This document shows, one piece after another, positions 5,714-6,570 of a stretch of DNA of 6,570 nucleotides (its first letter is position 1; each line of letters opens with the position of its first letter). Location of the stretch: assembly GCA_050330195.1 (NCBI GenBank), contig JBHJOB010000097.1, forward strand, positions 1-6,570, in the 5' to 3' direction. The notes beneath the pieces are model-generated. The model was not told the DNA's origin and ran no database searches. It saw only the letters and a program-made list of their open reading frames with translations. Source of the stretch: JAHQVI01 sp050330195 (GTDB lineage Bacteria > Pseudomonadota > Alphaproteobacteria > Rhizobiales > Rhodomicrobiaceae). Both the position numbers and the translations under genes were made by a program.

Positions 5714-6570
5714 ATGAGCGATGACAACGCCATCGAGTTTCACCATATCGCGCCGCAGACGAGCCTCGGACGGGCGGGCGAAAAGCGCCGGGATAATGCG
5801 TGGATCGAGGCCCGGCGTAACTCGCCGGAGGCGCGCTTCTTCCTGCTCGTCGATCAGAAGCCGGCTATCCGGTCCGACAGCGACCGGACAAATACAAGAC
5901 TGCGCCGCTTTTCCGGGAACGACCTCGCCGCTCTGGGTATCGCCGCCGGCGAGGCCTGTTTCCTCGGCCTCGCCGAGACCGGCGCGCCGGCCTTCATGAT
6001 CTCGATCTCGCGGGCTGACGCGATGCGGATTGCCGGCGGCGAAACAGCGCTCGCGCCTCTGGTCGATCTGCGCACGCTTGCCATCCAGAGCGACATCCCG
6101 CCGGATGAACTGACGCTGGCGGCGCAGGCGCGCAGTCTTGCGGCATGGCATGCGACGCATAAATGCTGCGGTCGTTGCGGCGGGAGAACCCGCCCTCGCG
6201 ATGGCGGATGGCGGCGCGAATGCTGGGCGTGCGGGCAAAACCATTTCCCACGCTCCGATCCGGCGGTCATCATGGCGGTCACGCATCAGGACCGCTGTCT
6301 GCTGGCGCACGAGCCGCGTTTCATGGAGAACATGTATTCCGTACTCGCTGGATTCGTCGAGCCGGGCGATGATATCGAGACGGCGGTGCGGCGCGAGATC
6401 ATGGAGGAGGTCGGCGTGCGTGTCGGCCGCGTGGACTATGTCGGCAGCCAACCCTGGCCGTTCCCGCATTCGCTGATGATCGGATGCCGGGGCGAGGCGC
6501 TGAATGACGATCTTACGCTCGATCCGGTCGAGATCGTGGACGCACGCTGGTTCAGCCGCGACGAGATCCG
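5714..6570 (+). CDS. nudC: NADH pyrophosphatase NudC (3' end cut)
   Basis: The first 285 residues of NudC are present and the frame is still open at the window edge. NudC cleaves NADH/NAD to AMP and NMN(H), and in E. coli removes NAD caps from RNA 5' ends. An N-terminal NUDIX-like region (about 1-145) is followed by a zinc ribbon with Cys152, Cys155, Cys170 and Cys173, then HFPRSDPAVI (177-186). The Nudix box spans 213-235 with REIMEEVGV intact, and the NudC-specific SQPWPFPHS (245-253) specifies the NADH-pyrophosphatase branch. One small deviation is that the first conserved Glu of the Nudix box is Asp219. The ATG at 5714 has GGGAG (5700-5704) 9 nt upstream. The 45-bp gap from the NTE-like gene and shared strand suggest an operon. 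About 30 residues are probably missing, judging from typical alphaproteobacterial lengths. Confidence 0.95.
   Translation, partial: MSDDNAIEFHHIAPQTSLGRAGEKRRDNAWIEARRNSPEARFFLLVDQKPAIRSDSDRTNTRLRRFSGNDLAALGIAAGEACFLGLAETGAPAFMISISRADAMRIAGGETALAPLVDLRTLAIQSDIPPDELTLAAQARSLAAWHATHKCCGRCGGRTRPRDGGWRRECWACGQNHFPRSDPAVIMAVTHQDRCLLAHEPRFMENMYSVLAGFVEPGDDIETAVRREIMEEVGVRVGRVDYVGSQPWPFPHSLMIGCRGEALNDDLTLDPVEIVDARWFSRDEI

Noticed and set aside
3839..6469. Very long open frame (876 codons) on the minus strand across the patatin-like gene and nudC
   Set aside because: It is antisense to two genes with clear family motifs, is Arg/Gly-rich with no recognisable domain, and spans the gap between them. 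Long antisense frames are a usual by-product of GC-rich third codon positions.

Overview
The window is GC-rich (roughly 60% by eye) chromosomal DNA that reads as an alphaproteobacterium of the order Hyphomicrobiales (Rhizobium/Brucella/Mesorhizobium-like). This placement is inferred from the style of the Fe-type SodB, the maf-yacG-tRNA-Phe block, the alphaproteobacterial DUF4112/Pmp3 pair and codon use. I cannot name the genus from sequence alone. No insertion sequence, CRISPR array, phage gene or toxin-antitoxin pair is visible. The window is mostly housekeeping and stress genes, with one unusual gene in the right half.

Left block, minus strand (1-1250): maf (Maf-family nucleotide pyrophosphatase) overlaps yacG (small zinc protein, gyrase-inhibitor family) by an ATGA start/stop overlap. 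Then comes tRNA-Phe(GAA), complete with encoded CCA, which has its own near-consensus promoter between yacG and the tRNA. A divergent 246-bp intergenic region separates maf from a plus-strand cysteine hydrolase of the isochorismatase-like superfamily (1497-2054).

Middle block (2055-2970): a non-coding stretch with a perfect 11-bp-stem hairpin and T-tract precedes an Fe-type superoxide dismutase that starts with GTG behind a strong Shine-Dalgarno sequence. A second intrinsic terminator follows it. Next is a minus-strand two-gene unit (3557 down to 3017): a 52-residue Pmp3/YqaE-type membrane protein and, 4 bp downstream, a DUF4112 protein with two matching GxDxLxGxIPxxGD repeats.

Right block, plus strand (3800-6570): a 622-residue protein with the layout of neuropathy target esterase (N-terminal cyclic-nucleotide-binding-like domain, NTE-type linker with a PWT motif, patatin-like domain). 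The GxSxG nucleophile is GVGAG (Ser replaced by Gly), the glycine-rich oxyanion motif is altered and the cNMP-contacting Arg is missing. It looks like an intact, full-length pseudo-hydrolase. Forty-five bases downstream, probably in the same operon, is nudC (NADH pyrophosphatase / RNA de-NADding enzyme), cut by the window end.

The degenerate NTE/patatin protein paired with nudC is the most interesting item. The hairpin-containing leader before sodB is second.
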